Assembly: GCA_014238335.1 (NCBI GenBank)
Contig: JABABI010000011.1
Span: 1-32,324, forward strand
Direction: 5' to 3'
Source of the DNA: Fuerstiella sp.
GTDB lineage: Bacteria > Planctomycetota > Planctomycetia > Planctomycetales > Planctomycetaceae
Length of the DNA stretch: 32,324 nucleotides
The notes beneath the pieces were generated by a model. The model had not been told where the DNA came from. It did not search any database and was given only the letters and a program-made list of their open reading frames with translations. The position numbers and the translations under genes are program-made. Positions 1 to 8,335 of the stretch are shown here, in pieces; the first letter of the stretch is position 1, and each line of letters opens with the position of its first letter.

Positions 1-1614
1 GATCAAGCCAACGAGTCCCATTAAGATGCTCATAGGCGTGATGTACTTGAGCCCCTCTTGTTCGGTCATGCCGCTCATTTTGCAAATGACCCAGAAGCCG
101 CTGTCGTTCATCCACGCGATTGGTTTGGAACCGCAGCCCACTGCCAGCGCCACGTAAAGAGGGTCAACACCCGCTGCGCCACCGGCCACAATGCCCCCGA
201 AAATTCCGGCTGAGGTAATCATTGCCACCGTTGCGGATCCCTGAGCCGTGCGTACAGCGGTCGTCACCAGAAACGCGGCGACGATAATCATGATCGGCGA
301 TGTGCCGGGCAGATCATTCAGCAGTTCCGCGACACTCGTCTGCCGCATCATTCGACCAAACGCTCCCCCGGCTGCCGTCACAAGGATGATCGGACCTGCG
401 CTGGCAATCGCATGCTGCAGTGATTCCGAAAGCTGATCTTTTGACGGACTCTTTGCACGGACATACATGACCACCGCGAAGGCGGCCGAAATCAGCAGTG
501 CGAGATTCTTTTCGCTGAGCGTCTTAATCGTCCGAGCCACGTCTGCCGAAACCGTCATTCCGGCAAATGCAAATGAGTCGCCTGACTTATTCAACAGTGA
601 TCCCCCGGTGATCAGGACTACTGGCAAAATAATTGGCACGAGTGAGGCGAACAACCCTGGAGCATTATGATCGCCCGGTCTTGCAGCAGCCGGAATGTCT
701 GCGATGTCTCTGAGTGGCAGTTCGCAGCGTCCGTTGATCCAGAATGCGTAAACCATTCCAATCGACGCACTGAACAGGCCGACGATACACCCGCCCAGAA
801 TCATCGATTCAATGGGCACGCCGAATTCTTCGGCAATAAACAAAGGCCCGGGCGTCGGTGGAACCAGCGAATGTGCCATGGTGCCGCCAGCCACGATCGA
901 CAGCACATATAAAAGATAATTGCCGCCAGTACGCAGACGTAATGCCTTGCCGAGCGGGATCATCAGGTAAAACACCGTGTCGAAGAAAACGGGGATGCCC
1001 AGTGTGAACCCGCTGAATACGAAGGCTGCAGGAGCCATGCGTTCGCCCAGCAGCCTCAGTGTGCTGTTTACGATTCGGTCAGCGGCGCCGCTGTCCAGCA
1101 GGCAGCGACCTATGATCGATGCGGCCACAATCAGAATGGCCAGTTTGCCACAGTATTCTCCGATGGTTGACGTAATGCGGGAAACAAAAGTGCTTTCTGC
1201 CAGCTCTTGTGCAGATTCGTAATCGCTGCGTGAGATCACGATCAGTTCATTGACCGGCGGCAACGATGAAATATCGGAGCCTTCGCTGGTGGAAAAAACC
1301 AGATGCAGCTGTCCGTCGGGGCGTTGCAACACGGACGCCGCCTTCGTCACCGAACCGTGGCGGCCATTGTCGAGCAGCAACACGGCGTCGGTTGTCTTAG
1401 TCCCTGTGGCAAGTTTGATGACGCCATCGGCGGTTACTGATTCGACAGTAATTGCTGCTTCCAAAAACGCCGACCGCTCGACGAGTCTGGCCGGAGTCAG
1501 CAGTGCTACTGCCATCCCGGCCAGCACCAATGCAATAAAGGCATGCAGCCGCAGGCCAAGAATCCCTCCGATGACGATTGCAAGGCCGAGTCCCAAAATG
1601 CACAGCGTCAACAT
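1..1614 (-). CDS. GntP-family permease (gluconate/organic acid:H+ symporter type), 3' end outside window
   Basis: Read on the minus strand from ATG at 1614, the frame stays open for 538 codons to the window edge, so the C-terminus is missing. AGGAAGG lies about 8 nt upstream of the start. The protein is strongly hydrophobic. GntP-family hallmarks include a GRCLLDSGAADRI segment (about residues 169-181), GIPVFFDTVFYLMIPL, the SLVPPTPGP loop, and near the edge VGCGSKPIAWMNDSGFWV. Family members are inner-membrane proton symporters for gluconate and related sugar acids; the substrate cannot be told from sequence. Residues ~42-143, between the first hydrophobic hairpin and the conserved core, are a hydrophilic stretch that E. 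coli-type members (~450 aa) lack. It is divergent from fliL across a 535-bp gap. I am confident of the family, not of the substrate. Confidence 0.9.
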   Translation of the reverse strand, partial: MLTLCILGLGLAIVIGGILGLRLHAFIALVLAGMAVALLTPARLVERSAFLEAAITVESVTADGVIKLATGTKTTDAVLLLDNGRHGSVTKAASVLQRPDGQLHLVFSTSEGSDISSLPPVNELIVISRSDYESAQELAESTFVSRITSTIGEYCGKLAILIVAASIIGRCLLDSGAADRIVNSTLRLLGERMAPAAFVFSGFTLGIPVFFDTVFYLMIPLGKALRLRTGGNYLLYVLSIVAGGTMAHSLVPPTPGPLFIAEEFGVPIESMILGGCIVGLFSASIGMVYAFWINGRCELPLRDIADIPAAARPGDHNAPGLFASLVPIILPVVLITGGSLLNKSGDSFAFAGMTVSADVARTIKTLSEKNLALLISAAFAVVMYVRAKSPSKDQLSESLQHAIASAGPIILVTAAGGAFGRMMRQTSVAELLNDLPGTSPIMIIVAAFLVTTAVRTAQGSATVAMITSAGIFGGIVAGGAAGVDPLYVALAVGCGSKPIAWMNDSGFWVICKMSGMTEQEGLKYITPMSILMGLVGLI

Positions 1615-2149
1615 TGAACAGCCTTCCTGTTGCGGTCCGGACCGTAAGCCGCAGTGAGTTTAGCCCTGGAATTCGATGAGTTGTTCTGGTGCGACGCCAC
1701 GACGCTCTGGTCCGCGAATCCTTGAAAACGAAGACAGTGGATTGAGGCCTGAGACAATGTTGTCCACGAACAGGCCGATGGTAAAGAAACGCCCGCGATA
1801 AACAACCGATGCGCGACTGGGCAAGGCAAATAGTTCCGTCCCTTCCCCGAGCCGTGGGGTACATTGGCAGTTCCGTGTCGTGTTCCGAACGTGGGTGCGG
1901 CGGTTGGCACCCGTCGATACTGCCGACTTTGCGAGTTGAGTGTTTTCATGCAGGTGGCAGGAAAAGGCCTGTCGTTGTGGGTGCAGCCCCTCAACCGCGA
2001 AGAAGGCTCGGCATGTGGAACGTTGCGTGACCGGTCTAATCGTCACGACCGGACCCCGGTTTCGCCGATGGATTCACGGGAAATCTCTATTAGACGGTCT
2101 GCGGGTGACCGTAGCACGATTTTCAGAACCAGAGTTGTGAGCTTCAACG
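1615..2149. other. Divergent intergenic region between GntP permease and fliL
   Basis: No convincing gene is visible; short open frames on both strands overlap one another and lack recognisable motifs. It should hold the promoters of the permease (leftward) and the flagellar operon (rightward). A 6-bp stem with an 8-nt loop (GGGTGC at 1893-1898, GCACCC at 1907-1912) is present. The 12-mer CGGTCTAATCGT at 2032-2043 occurs again at 20952-20963. No clear sigma28 or sigma54 flagellar promoter was found. Confidence 0.5.
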
Positions 2150-2668
2150 ATGGCAAAAGAAGCCCCAAAGACAGACGATGATGTGGAAGGCGGCAGCCCC
2201 GGAAAAGGCAGTCCCATTCCGTGGATTCTTGTTACGTTGCTGTGTGGTGGTATTGGAATGGCCGTTCCGTACTTCATGCCAGCGTCTCCAGAGACATCTG
2301 CAGACGAGCCAAGGTCCCAACCTGTCATTGAAATGCCGGATCCGGAGAACACCACATATGTCGATTTTGAATCTGTTGTGGTCAACCTGGATGAAGGTAA
2401 CCTGACGCGGTATCTGCGAGTGGGTGTGACGCTTCAGGTGCCGAAAGAACAAGAAGCTGAAATTGTCCGGAAAATCGGGGAGAAAAAGGCGGTCCTGAAG
2501 AACTGGTTGCTGAACCAGATTTCTGACAAAGATCTGGATGAGATTCGCGGTGGCGCTGGCCAGAATCGGCTGCGTCGAGAAGTTCGAGATCAATTCAACT
2601 CCGTCCTGTTTCCGGACGGCTACGATCGCATCTTCAGCGTACTGTTCAATGAATACAACGTACAATGA
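2150..2668 (+). CDS. fliL: Flagellar basal body-associated protein FliL
   Basis: 172 aa. A short charged cytoplasmic tail is followed by one transmembrane helix (about residues 23-43, ending GMAVPYFMPA) and a periplasmic FliL domain. The domain contains YVDFESVVVNL and LTRYLRVGVTLQVP and ends in RREVRDQFNSVLFPDGYDRI, close to the family's usual LR..I....N. C-terminus. FliL sits by the stator and modulates torque and stator engagement. Length is normal. ATG at 2150 has only a weak upstream ribosome site, but no better in-frame start exists. The stop overlaps the next gene's start (ATGA, 2665-2668), implying translational coupling. It is the first gene of the flagellar operon. Confidence 0.9.
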   Translation: MAKEAPKTDDDVEGGSPGKGSPIPWILVTLLCGGIGMAVPYFMPASPETSADEPRSQPVIEMPDPENTTYVDFESVVVNLDEGNLTRYLRVGVTLQVPKEQEAEIVRKIGEKKAVLKNWLLNQISDKDLDEIRGGAGQNRLRREVRDQFNSVLFPDGYDRIFSVLFNEYNVQ

Positions 2669-3534
2669 ATCAGACTGAAGCCAGTCCATTCAACCTCTTC
2701 TCCCAGGCTCCTCGTTTGACGAGTGACGCCAGCGCTGCGCTGATGGCCTGGCAGGGCACAGTGACTTCGATGCTGCAGGAAAACTGGCAGTCACTGCTCG
2801 GTAAGGACCTGGGCATCTCGCTGGGGACCACGGATGCCTCCACAGCCATCAAGGCGGTGAACAGTCTCGCGGATCCCGGCTACGCAGCCCGACTGGAAAT
2901 AGGTCCGGATTCTTTCCCCAGCCTCTTTGCTTTTTCCTCACGGATGGTGCTGCTGCTGGTAAATGACATGCTGGGTACGCCTTGCGAGGAATGGCCGGAG
3001 GTTCGTGATTTGACGACTGTTGAAACCTCAATGGTCGAACTGCTGCTGGGAGAAATCACACGAGCCATCAGTCATGCCTGGCCGGAAATTCACCCTCTGG
3101 AATGTGAACAGGACTGCGTGATTGCGCGTCCCATGCGGAGTCGCGTTTTCCCACCCGATGAACTGCTCGTCATAACCCACGTGGTGTTTGAGACAACTCT
3201 CGGGCAGGAAGAAGCGATCTGGCTGATGCCGCAGTCAGGACTGGCGACGATCGGCTTCGCCGACGTCACCGACGAAGAGGTACACGCCGAACCGGCGCCA
3301 CAAATTCGAGCTCTTGCCGAGCAGATTCCGGTCAACCTGGTAGCGCGACTGGGTGACACGACCATGTCTCTGGCGGAACTTGACTCATTGAAGGTCGGCG
3401 ACTACCTGACGCTGGACCAGGCCGTTTGTCAACCCATGGAATTGATCGTCGATGGTCGCCTGCAATGGTTAGGCCATCCTTGCAGGCTCGGCACGCGACA
3501 GGGATTTCAGATCGTCGCGTCAAACAGAGAGTGA
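2665..3534 (+). CDS. fliM: FliM-like flagellar motor switch protein, short and divergent
   Basis: 289 aa, shorter than the usual ~330. The middle (about 50-200) resembles the FliM/CheC-like domain; LTTVETSMVELLLGEIT followed by an HAWPEI segment corresponds to the family's LTxIE...AW region. The C-terminal SpoA/FliMN_C domain (about 219-285) reads IPVNLVARLGDTTMSLAEL, then LKVGDYLTLD and a terminal GTRQGFQIV. It is directly followed by a separate fliN, so FliM is a better call than FliY. In known systems FliM forms the C-ring middle layer and binds CheY-P through an N-terminal EIDALL-type motif. Here the N-terminus starts MNQTEASPFNLFSQ and no such motif is visible. The start overlaps the fliL stop by 4 nt. 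Confidence 0.78.
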   Translation: MNQTEASPFNLFSQAPRLTSDASAALMAWQGTVTSMLQENWQSLLGKDLGISLGTTDASTAIKAVNSLADPGYAARLEIGPDSFPSLFAFSSRMVLLLVNDMLGTPCEEWPEVRDLTTVETSMVELLLGEITRAISHAWPEIHPLECEQDCVIARPMRSRVFPPDELLVITHVVFETTLGQEEAIWLMPQSGLATIGFADVTDEEVHAEPAPQIRALAEQIPVNLVARLGDTTMSLAELDSLKVGDYLTLDQAVCQPMELIVDGRLQWLGHPCRLGTRQGFQIVASNRE

Positions 3535-3545
3535 GAGGGAGTCTC

Positions 3546-4013
3546 GTGAACGAACCCGTCGAACAAGAAGACGCCGCTGTCGCTGCAGACGTGAGCGAAG
3601 GTGTCGAAAACAGTGATGCTGCCGCCGGTGACGCTGCGGAGCCGGCCTCTGACATGAATGCGCCCAGCGCAGAGGCGACCGAGGTCCACCCGGCGGAGTT
3701 CCCGGAGGCAGTGTCGCGTCGCAACGTAAGACATTCAACACTGGAACGCTTCTCTGACGTACAGGTCGACATTTCTGTTGAGATCGGTCGTGTCACCATG
3801 GGGCTCGGTGAACTACTACAACTCGGCGAAGGATCGGTCGTGGAATTGAACCGTGAGCTGAACGAACCTGTCAGTGTCATGGCTCAGGGAGTTCAGATTG
3901 CCAGTGGCGAAGTTGTGGTGATCAATGACCGTTTTGCCGTGCGGGTTACTGAAGTCGCATCGGTCGACGGTCCTGGTGCAGAAGAACAACCGAACGCTGC
4001 GGGAGCAGTCTAA
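3546..4013 (+). CDS. fliN: Flagellar motor switch protein FliN
   Basis: 155 aa from GTG at 3546. This start has a strong Shine-Dalgarno stretch (GAGAGGGAG) ending 5 nt before it and follows the fliM stop by 11 nt. An upstream in-frame ATG at 3426 would overlap fliM by 109 nt and is less likely. Residues 1-60 are an acidic, Ala-rich and probably disordered extension. The SpoA/FliN domain covers about 66-140: FSDVQVDISVEIGRVTMGLG, LLQLGEGSVVELNR, a region matching the usual V.V.GV.IA.GEVV.I, then FAVRVTEV. FliN lies at the base of the C-ring and docks the export apparatus. The stop overlaps a downstream ATG (TAATG). Confidence 0.88.
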   Translation: MNEPVEQEDAAVAADVSEGVENSDAAAGDAAEPASDMNAPSAEATEVHPAEFPEAVSRRNVRHSTLERFSDVQVDISVEIGRVTMGLGELLQLGEGSVVELNRELNEPVSVMAQGVQIASGEVVVINDRFAVRVTEVASVDGPGAEEQPNAAGAV

Positions 4014-4162
4014 TGTTCCGGTCTTCCGATTCGTTAGAGGCGCGTGGGGGCGCATTTGTGTCGTCCGAAAAATCACCGACGTGTTATGCCGCATGCCTCG
4101 CGAACTGTTGTTCTGCGGCCTCGACAAATTGGTTTTTATATATGCCGTTCGTTCGGAGTATC

Positions 4163-4912
4163 ATGGCGTTTTCGCAGTCTAAGTTTGGGTGCCGATTTGG
4201 CAAGCAGAGAATGTTGCTGCGGTCAGGCTGCTTTCTGGCCGCCCTCGCAGTTGCCTTTGTCGCGCAGACGGCACAGGGCCAGTGGCAGTCGAAAGTCCCG
4301 GCGCAGCAGTCGGCATTGAAGACCAGGGCCGCAGGCCATTCCTCAATGATGACGGTCGTCTCCGAAGGCCCTGGACACGGTGTGCAGGCGAAGCAGCGGC
4401 AACCTCAAATACGTCAGGCGGGTTATGCGGTCGCCGGCGAAACACTGTCCGTGAAGGAGCAACAGGCTGCTGACAGGGCTTTGTCACCGAAGATCACGAA
4501 TACAACCTCGCCCCCGTTCATTGACCTGAGCAATGAGCCACTTGAACCGGCGAGTGCGGGAATCGTCGAACCAACTCACACAGATATGTTAATTCGTCTG
4601 GGCACATGGACGGTCATCGTTATGTGTCTGTGTGGATTAACAGTCCTGGCCATTCGTCGCTGGCAGACTAAGCACGGCATGCTTCCTGTCGCGCGAGGGC
4701 AGTCACAAATTGTTGAGACTGTCATTCTGGGGGCCAATCGTTCCGTCTCACTTGTGGAACTCAGAGGCGTTCAGGCTTTGGTGGGATGTGACGCGAACGG
4801 CATTCAGAGCATCGTTCCGGTGCCACCAGCATTTGCCGACATTCTGGAAGACGGGGAATCGGGGGCAGCGTTGTCGCAGTCCTCAGATACTTATACCGAG
4901 TCGACAGCATAA
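4163..4912 (+). CDS. fliO: FliO-like flagellar biosynthetic protein
   Basis: 249 aa from ATG 4163, which has GGAG 4 nt upstream and puts a signal-peptide-like segment (LLRSGCFLAALAVAFVAQTA) near the N-terminus. A longer reading from ATG 4013 (299 aa) overlaps the fliN stop and has GGGAG upstream. It adds a Cys-rich 50-residue N-terminus that looks unlike normal coding sequence here; I cannot exclude it. After a low-complexity periplasmic stretch comes a transmembrane helix (LGTWTVIVMCLCGLTVLAIR) and a FliO domain (QSQIVETVILGANRSVSLVE, ALVGCD). Known FliO assists assembly of the FliP-FliR export pore. Its position just before fliP supports the call. Confidence 0.75.
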   Translation: MAFSQSKFGCRFGKQRMLLRSGCFLAALAVAFVAQTAQGQWQSKVPAQQSALKTRAAGHSSMMTVVSEGPGHGVQAKQRQPQIRQAGYAVAGETLSVKEQQAADRALSPKITNTTSPPFIDLSNEPLEPASAGIVEPTHTDMLIRLGTWTVIVMCLCGLTVLAIRRWQTKHGMLPVARGQSQIVETVILGANRSVSLVELRGVQALVGCDANGIQSIVPVPPAFADILEDGESGAALSQSSDTYTESTA

Positions 4913-4935
4913 CAGCATAAAGAGTACCACTCTGA

Positions 4936-5613
4936 ATGGATTCCGCATCGACATTGCAGCAAGTCGTAGAATCCGGCGCGTTCCAGGAACTTTCGCCGCA
5001 GCTGAAGGTTGCGCTGTTTCTGGGCGGGATGGCTTTCCTGTCATCAGCCCTGGTGACGATGACGGCGTTCACTCGTATCGTGATCGTCCTGTCATTTGTG
5101 CGGCGAGCTCTGGCGACGCAGGAGATTCCTCCCACGCAGGTGATTCTTGGGCTGTCGCTGTTCTTGACCTTCTTTGTCATGGGCCCGACGTTCTCGACTA
5201 TCGAAACAGACGCGATCAAGCCCTATCTTGCAGAACAGATCAACGGCGAAATTGCGTTCCATAACGCATCGTCCGCGCTGCACAGTTTTATGCTGGCTCA
5301 GACACGGAGAGACGATATTACGCTGTTTGCGAAGATGGCCGAAACCGGGTCCATCCAGACTGCCGCAGACACTCCAATGCGAGTTCTGATTCCGGCTTAT
5401 GTGATCAGCGAATTGAAAACGGCCTTCATTATGGGCTTCTGCCTGTATATCCCGTTCATGCTCATCGACCTTGTGGTCTCTGTCATCCTGATGTCACTGG
5501 GGATGATGATGATGCCGCCGATGATCATTTCGACACCGTTCAAAATACTTCTGTTTGTGATGGTTGACGGGTGGATGTTGATCGCCCGTGTTTTAAGTCT
5601 GAGCTTTCACTGA
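4936..5613 (+). CDS. fliP: Flagellar type III export pore protein FliP
   Basis: 225 aa. The conserved FliP core is clear: TAFTRIVIVLSFVRRALATQ, IPPTQVILGLSLFLTFFVMG, then TPMRVLIPAYVISELKTAF, YIPFMLIDLVVSVILMSLGM and MMPPMIISTPFKILLFVMVD. Four hydrophobic segments are visible. The long cleavable signal peptide seen in many enterobacterial FliP proteins is absent; the first hydrophobic helix begins near residue 24. FliP pentamers form most of the FliP5Q4R1 export gate. The gene starts 23 nt after fliO. fliQ and fliR, which commonly follow, do not; flhA comes next after 104 nt. Confidence 0.96.
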   Translation: MDSASTLQQVVESGAFQELSPQLKVALFLGGMAFLSSALVTMTAFTRIVIVLSFVRRALATQEIPPTQVILGLSLFLTFFVMGPTFSTIETDAIKPYLAEQINGEIAFHNASSALHSFMLAQTRRDDITLFAKMAETGSIQTAADTPMRVLIPAYVISELKTAFIMGFCLYIPFMLIDLVVSVILMSLGMMMMPPMIISTPFKILLFVMVDGWMLIARVLSLSFH

Positions 5614-5717
5614 CGAGGCGCATGAATTGTCAGTCCTCCGCCACTCGACGGCTGAGGAATTCTGACCTGACTGTTGATTCTAAGTATCGAGCATTCTGAA
5701 GTCTGAAAACCAGAACT

Positions 5718-7862
5718 GTGCCAGCACCCACTCCCACAACCAGCATCGCCGACCCCAACGGGCTGCTGCAGAGTGAAACTCTGCTGTCGATGGGTATGCT
5801 CGTGGGCCTCATCGTGATGCTGGTTCCGCTGCCTCCCGCATTGCTGGACGTACTGCTGGCTGCCAATCTGGGCACGACGACCCTGCTCTTGCTGGTGACG
5901 CTCAGCGCCAGACGTGCTCTGGAATTATCAGTCTTTCCTTCGCTGCTGCTGCTGCTGACTTTATACCGGTTGTCTCTAAACGTGGCGACCACACGACTCA
6001 TCCTGCTGAATGGCGACGCTGGTAACATTGTCACAGCTTTTGGCAATTACGTGGTTGGTGGTCAGCTGGTCGTCGGACTGGTGATCTTTCTGATCCTGGT
6101 CACCATTCAGTTTATGGTCATCACCAAAGGTGCCACGCGTGTCTCTGAAGTTGCAGCCAGATTCACCCTGGATGCGATGCCTGGCAAGCAGATGGCCATC
6201 GATGCGGAACTGAACGCTGGTCAGATCGATTCAGCCCAGGCTCGGAAGCGAAGAGACGAACTGTCGCAGGAAACCGAATTCTACGGGGCGATGGATGGTG
6301 CCAGTAAGTTTGTCCGTGGCGATGCGATTGCTGGTTTGATTATTACCGCCGTGAACCTTGTGGGTGGAGTGATCATTGGGATGACAAACGGCCTGTCGTT
6401 TGTGGATTCCATCAAGACCTATTCGATTCTAACCGTCGGTGATGGCCTTGTTTCTCAAATACCAGCGCTGGTCATCGCAACGACGTCTGGTGTGCTGGTA
6501 ACAAAGACTTCGTCCGACGACAGTCTGGGCGATGAAATTCGCGACCAGATGTTCAAGAGCGACCGACCTATTTGGATTGGCGCGATCATCCTTGCTGTCG
6601 TCGCCATGATGCCAGGGCTTCCGAAGCTGCCATTTCTGGGCGTTGCCGGCGGACTGCTTCTGTTCCTGGGAAAAGGGCAGAAGAAGCCTGCAGCAACTAA
6701 CGAAGCTGCGTCGGGCAGTGATGTTGGCACCGAAGAATTTGATGATACGCAAAATTTGGATGATTTTCTGCTGGCTGACCGTGCCGTCGTGGAAGTTGGT
6801 GCTCGGCTGGTGCCGTATATCACCAGTAACCGTGTTAAAGGTTTGTCCGAGCGCATCACGGCATTGCGACGTGAGTTCTCACGAGGCAACGGAAGCTGGA
6901 TTCCTCCGATTCAGGTGCAGAGTAATCTGACTCTCGAATCTGATGAGTATCGCATTATGATTGCCGGTCGCAGAGTCGCCGGTGCCGAAATTCGCATCGA
7001 ACAGCAGCTGGCAATTTATCCGGAGGGCAAGGAGGTGACTGTTCCGGGAGAGACCGCCGTCGAACCGGCATTCGGACTGCGCGCATCCTGGGTGGCTCCC
7101 GAAGCACGCCGCGCTGCGGAACTGCAGGGCTGCACAGTTGTGGACCCGCTCAGCGTTCTGATTACCCATCTGGGTGAGGTGCTGAAGCGACACGCTCATG
7201 AACTGCTGACTCGCGAAGCGCTGAAACAGATGCTGGATCGCGTGAAGGAATTTGCCCCCACAATTGTTGAGGAAATTACACCGGAAACGATTCGTATGGG
7301 GACGCTGCATCAGGTCCTGTTGCAACTGGCAGAAGACCGCATACCTCTGGCTGACATGGCATTGATCCTGGAATCCATCGTGAATCATGCACCGGATTGC
7401 GAAACGTCGGAGTCACTGACCGATATGGTGCGCGTGGACCTGGCACGTCTGGTCTGTGAGCCTTACCGCAACAGGGACGGGCTGCTGAGAATTATTGCCC
7501 TGGAGCCCCAGCTGGACGCGCAGCTGAGACAATCCATTCACGACGGAACGTTGGCGATAGGGCCTGGCATCCTGTCCCGACTGATCGATCACGTTAAGGT
7601 TGCATTTGACGACGCTGAGCGACTTCATCAGCCGCTCGCGATACTCGTGGATCAGAAACTGCGACGGCCGATGAAGAAGCTGCTCGCAAGACCTACACCG
7701 GATCTGGCTGTTATTGCCTATCAGGAACTTCCCGGCGATATGAATGTGGAAACAGTGGTGGTGTTGCCGTATCAGGAAATCATCGGTGACGATGCGATTC
7801 AACGGGCGGAACCGGCTGACAGGACCACGTGGTCGGCAGTCGAGCATACGGAGGCTGCCTGA
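5718..7862 (+). CDS. flhA: Flagellar export gate protein FlhA
   Basis: 714 aa from GTG 5718; the frame is closed just upstream and no ATG lies before the first helix. The N-terminal membrane half has the FHIPEP-family signature (FPSLLLLLTLYRLSLNVATT, residues 73-92), the loop FMVITKGATRVSEVAARFTL and DAELNAGQI (162-170), and GDGLVSQIPALVIATTSGVL. The soluble C-terminal half (about 340-700) carries EVGARLVPYI, the RIR/HQVLLQLAEDRIPL region and EPYRNRDGLLRIIALEP. FlhA forms the nonameric ring that receives export substrates. The length is normal and intact. The stop overlaps the next start (TGATG at 7860-7864). Confidence 0.97.
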   Translation: MPAPTPTTSIADPNGLLQSETLLSMGMLVGLIVMLVPLPPALLDVLLAANLGTTTLLLLVTLSARRALELSVFPSLLLLLTLYRLSLNVATTRLILLNGDAGNIVTAFGNYVVGGQLVVGLVIFLILVTIQFMVITKGATRVSEVAARFTLDAMPGKQMAIDAELNAGQIDSAQARKRRDELSQETEFYGAMDGASKFVRGDAIAGLIITAVNLVGGVIIGMTNGLSFVDSIKTYSILTVGDGLVSQIPALVIATTSGVLVTKTSSDDSLGDEIRDQMFKSDRPIWIGAIILAVVAMMPGLPKLPFLGVAGGLLLFLGKGQKKPAATNEAASGSDVGTEEFDDTQNLDDFLLADRAVVEVGARLVPYITSNRVKGLSERITALRREFSRGNGSWIPPIQVQSNLTLESDEYRIMIAGRRVAGAEIRIEQQLAIYPEGKEVTVPGETAVEPAFGLRASWVAPEARRAAELQGCTVVDPLSVLITHLGEVLKRHAHELLTREALKQMLDRVKEFAPTIVEEITPETIRMGTLHQVLLQLAEDRIPLADMALILESIVNHAPDCETSESLTDMVRVDLARLVCEPYRNRDGLLRIIALEPQLDAQLRQSIHDGTLAIGPGILSRLIDHVKVAFDDAERLHQPLAILVDQKLRRPMKKLLARPTPDLAVIAYQELPGDMNVETVVVLPYQEIIGDDAIQRAEPADRTTWSAVEHTEAA

Positions 7863-8083
7863 TGAAAAAAGTGAAAACTGCCGCCGCTCCCCCATCGTTG
7901 TCGCGGGGCTTTGGGTTTGCGATGGGCTTTCTGACGCTCGGAATCAGCGTTCTGCGCAGCGTCGGACCATCCGAGGTTTTACTGCGAGCAGTCGCCGCCG
8001 GTGTCATGAGCTGGTTGATCGCACGCTGCTTCGCACTGATCTGGTTGCGCATGACCGATGGAATTCTGGAGAACGAAGAGTGA
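7862..8083 (+). CDS. Small two-helix membrane protein after flhA, unknown function
   Basis: 73 aa, starting at ATG 7862, which overlaps the flhA stop, so it is probably translationally coupled to flhA. After a basic N-terminus (MKKVKTAAAP) there are two hydrophobic segments, about residues 17-33 (GFGFAMGFLTLGISVLR) and 42-62 (LLRAVAAGVMSWLIARCFAL). It ends with an acidic tail (ILENEE). I do not recognise the family. It does not resemble FliQ: it lacks the conserved FliQ sequence pattern, though it has a similar size and two helices. Position suggests a flagellar export or basal-body accessory role; that is inference only. Confidence 0.7.
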   Translation: MKKVKTAAAPPSLSRGFGFAMGFLTLGISVLRSVGPSEVLLRAVAAGVMSWLIARCFALIWLRMTDGILENEE

Positions 8084-8102
8084 TCAGGAAAGGTGCCGCG
8101 CA

Positions 8103-8324
8103 ATGACCGGAACTTCAGGGAAACGTGTGCTGTCGGAACACCAGGTTCGTGTCAGCAGTGCTCCGGTTCGTGTCGGCACGGACACAGCTGAACCGGTCGC
8201 AGGGCAGTCGCAAAACGGTGCCGCGACAGTTAACGAAGTTCGTGATCAGACCGGGAATGTTGTGGAAATTCATGTGACGTGTGATTGCGGAAAGACTGTC
8301 GTAATTGGGTGTGACTACTCGTAG
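8103..8324 (+). CDS. Small protein with C-terminal H-x2-C-x-C-x7-C motif, unknown function
   Basis: 73 aa from ATG 8103, preceded by AGGAAAGG at good spacing. An in-frame ATG at 8058 would overlap the previous gene and is less likely. The first ~45 residues are polar and probably disordered. The last ~28 form a compact block: VRDQTGNVVEIHVTCDCG followed by KTVVIGCDYS. The His and three Cys (HVTCDC...GC) could bind a metal such as zinc, which is inference. I do not recognise the family. It lies 19 nt after the two-helix protein and its stop (TAG, 8322-8324) touches the next gene, so all three genes after flhA probably belong to the flagellar transcript. Confidence 0.68.
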   Translation: MTGTSGKRVLSEHQVRVSSAPVRVGTDTAEPVAGQSQNGAATVNEVRDQTGNVVEIHVTCDCGKTVVIGCDYS

Positions 8325-8335
8325 TGGAGAATTCA

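Noticed and set aside
2030..2149. Sigma28 promoter for fliL (GCCGATGG near 2067)
   Set aside because: No TAAA-type -35 box at the proper distance.
1608..2181. Several overlapping short open frames before fliL
   Set aside because: They overlap one another on both strands, have untypical composition and no ribosome sites or motifs.
3426..3545. ATG 3426 as the fliN start
   Set aside because: It would overlap fliM by 109 nt; GTG 3546 has a strong ribosome site and correct spacing.
7862..8083. FliQ identity for the two-helix protein
   Set aside because: Size and helix number fit, but the conserved FliQ sequence pattern is absent.
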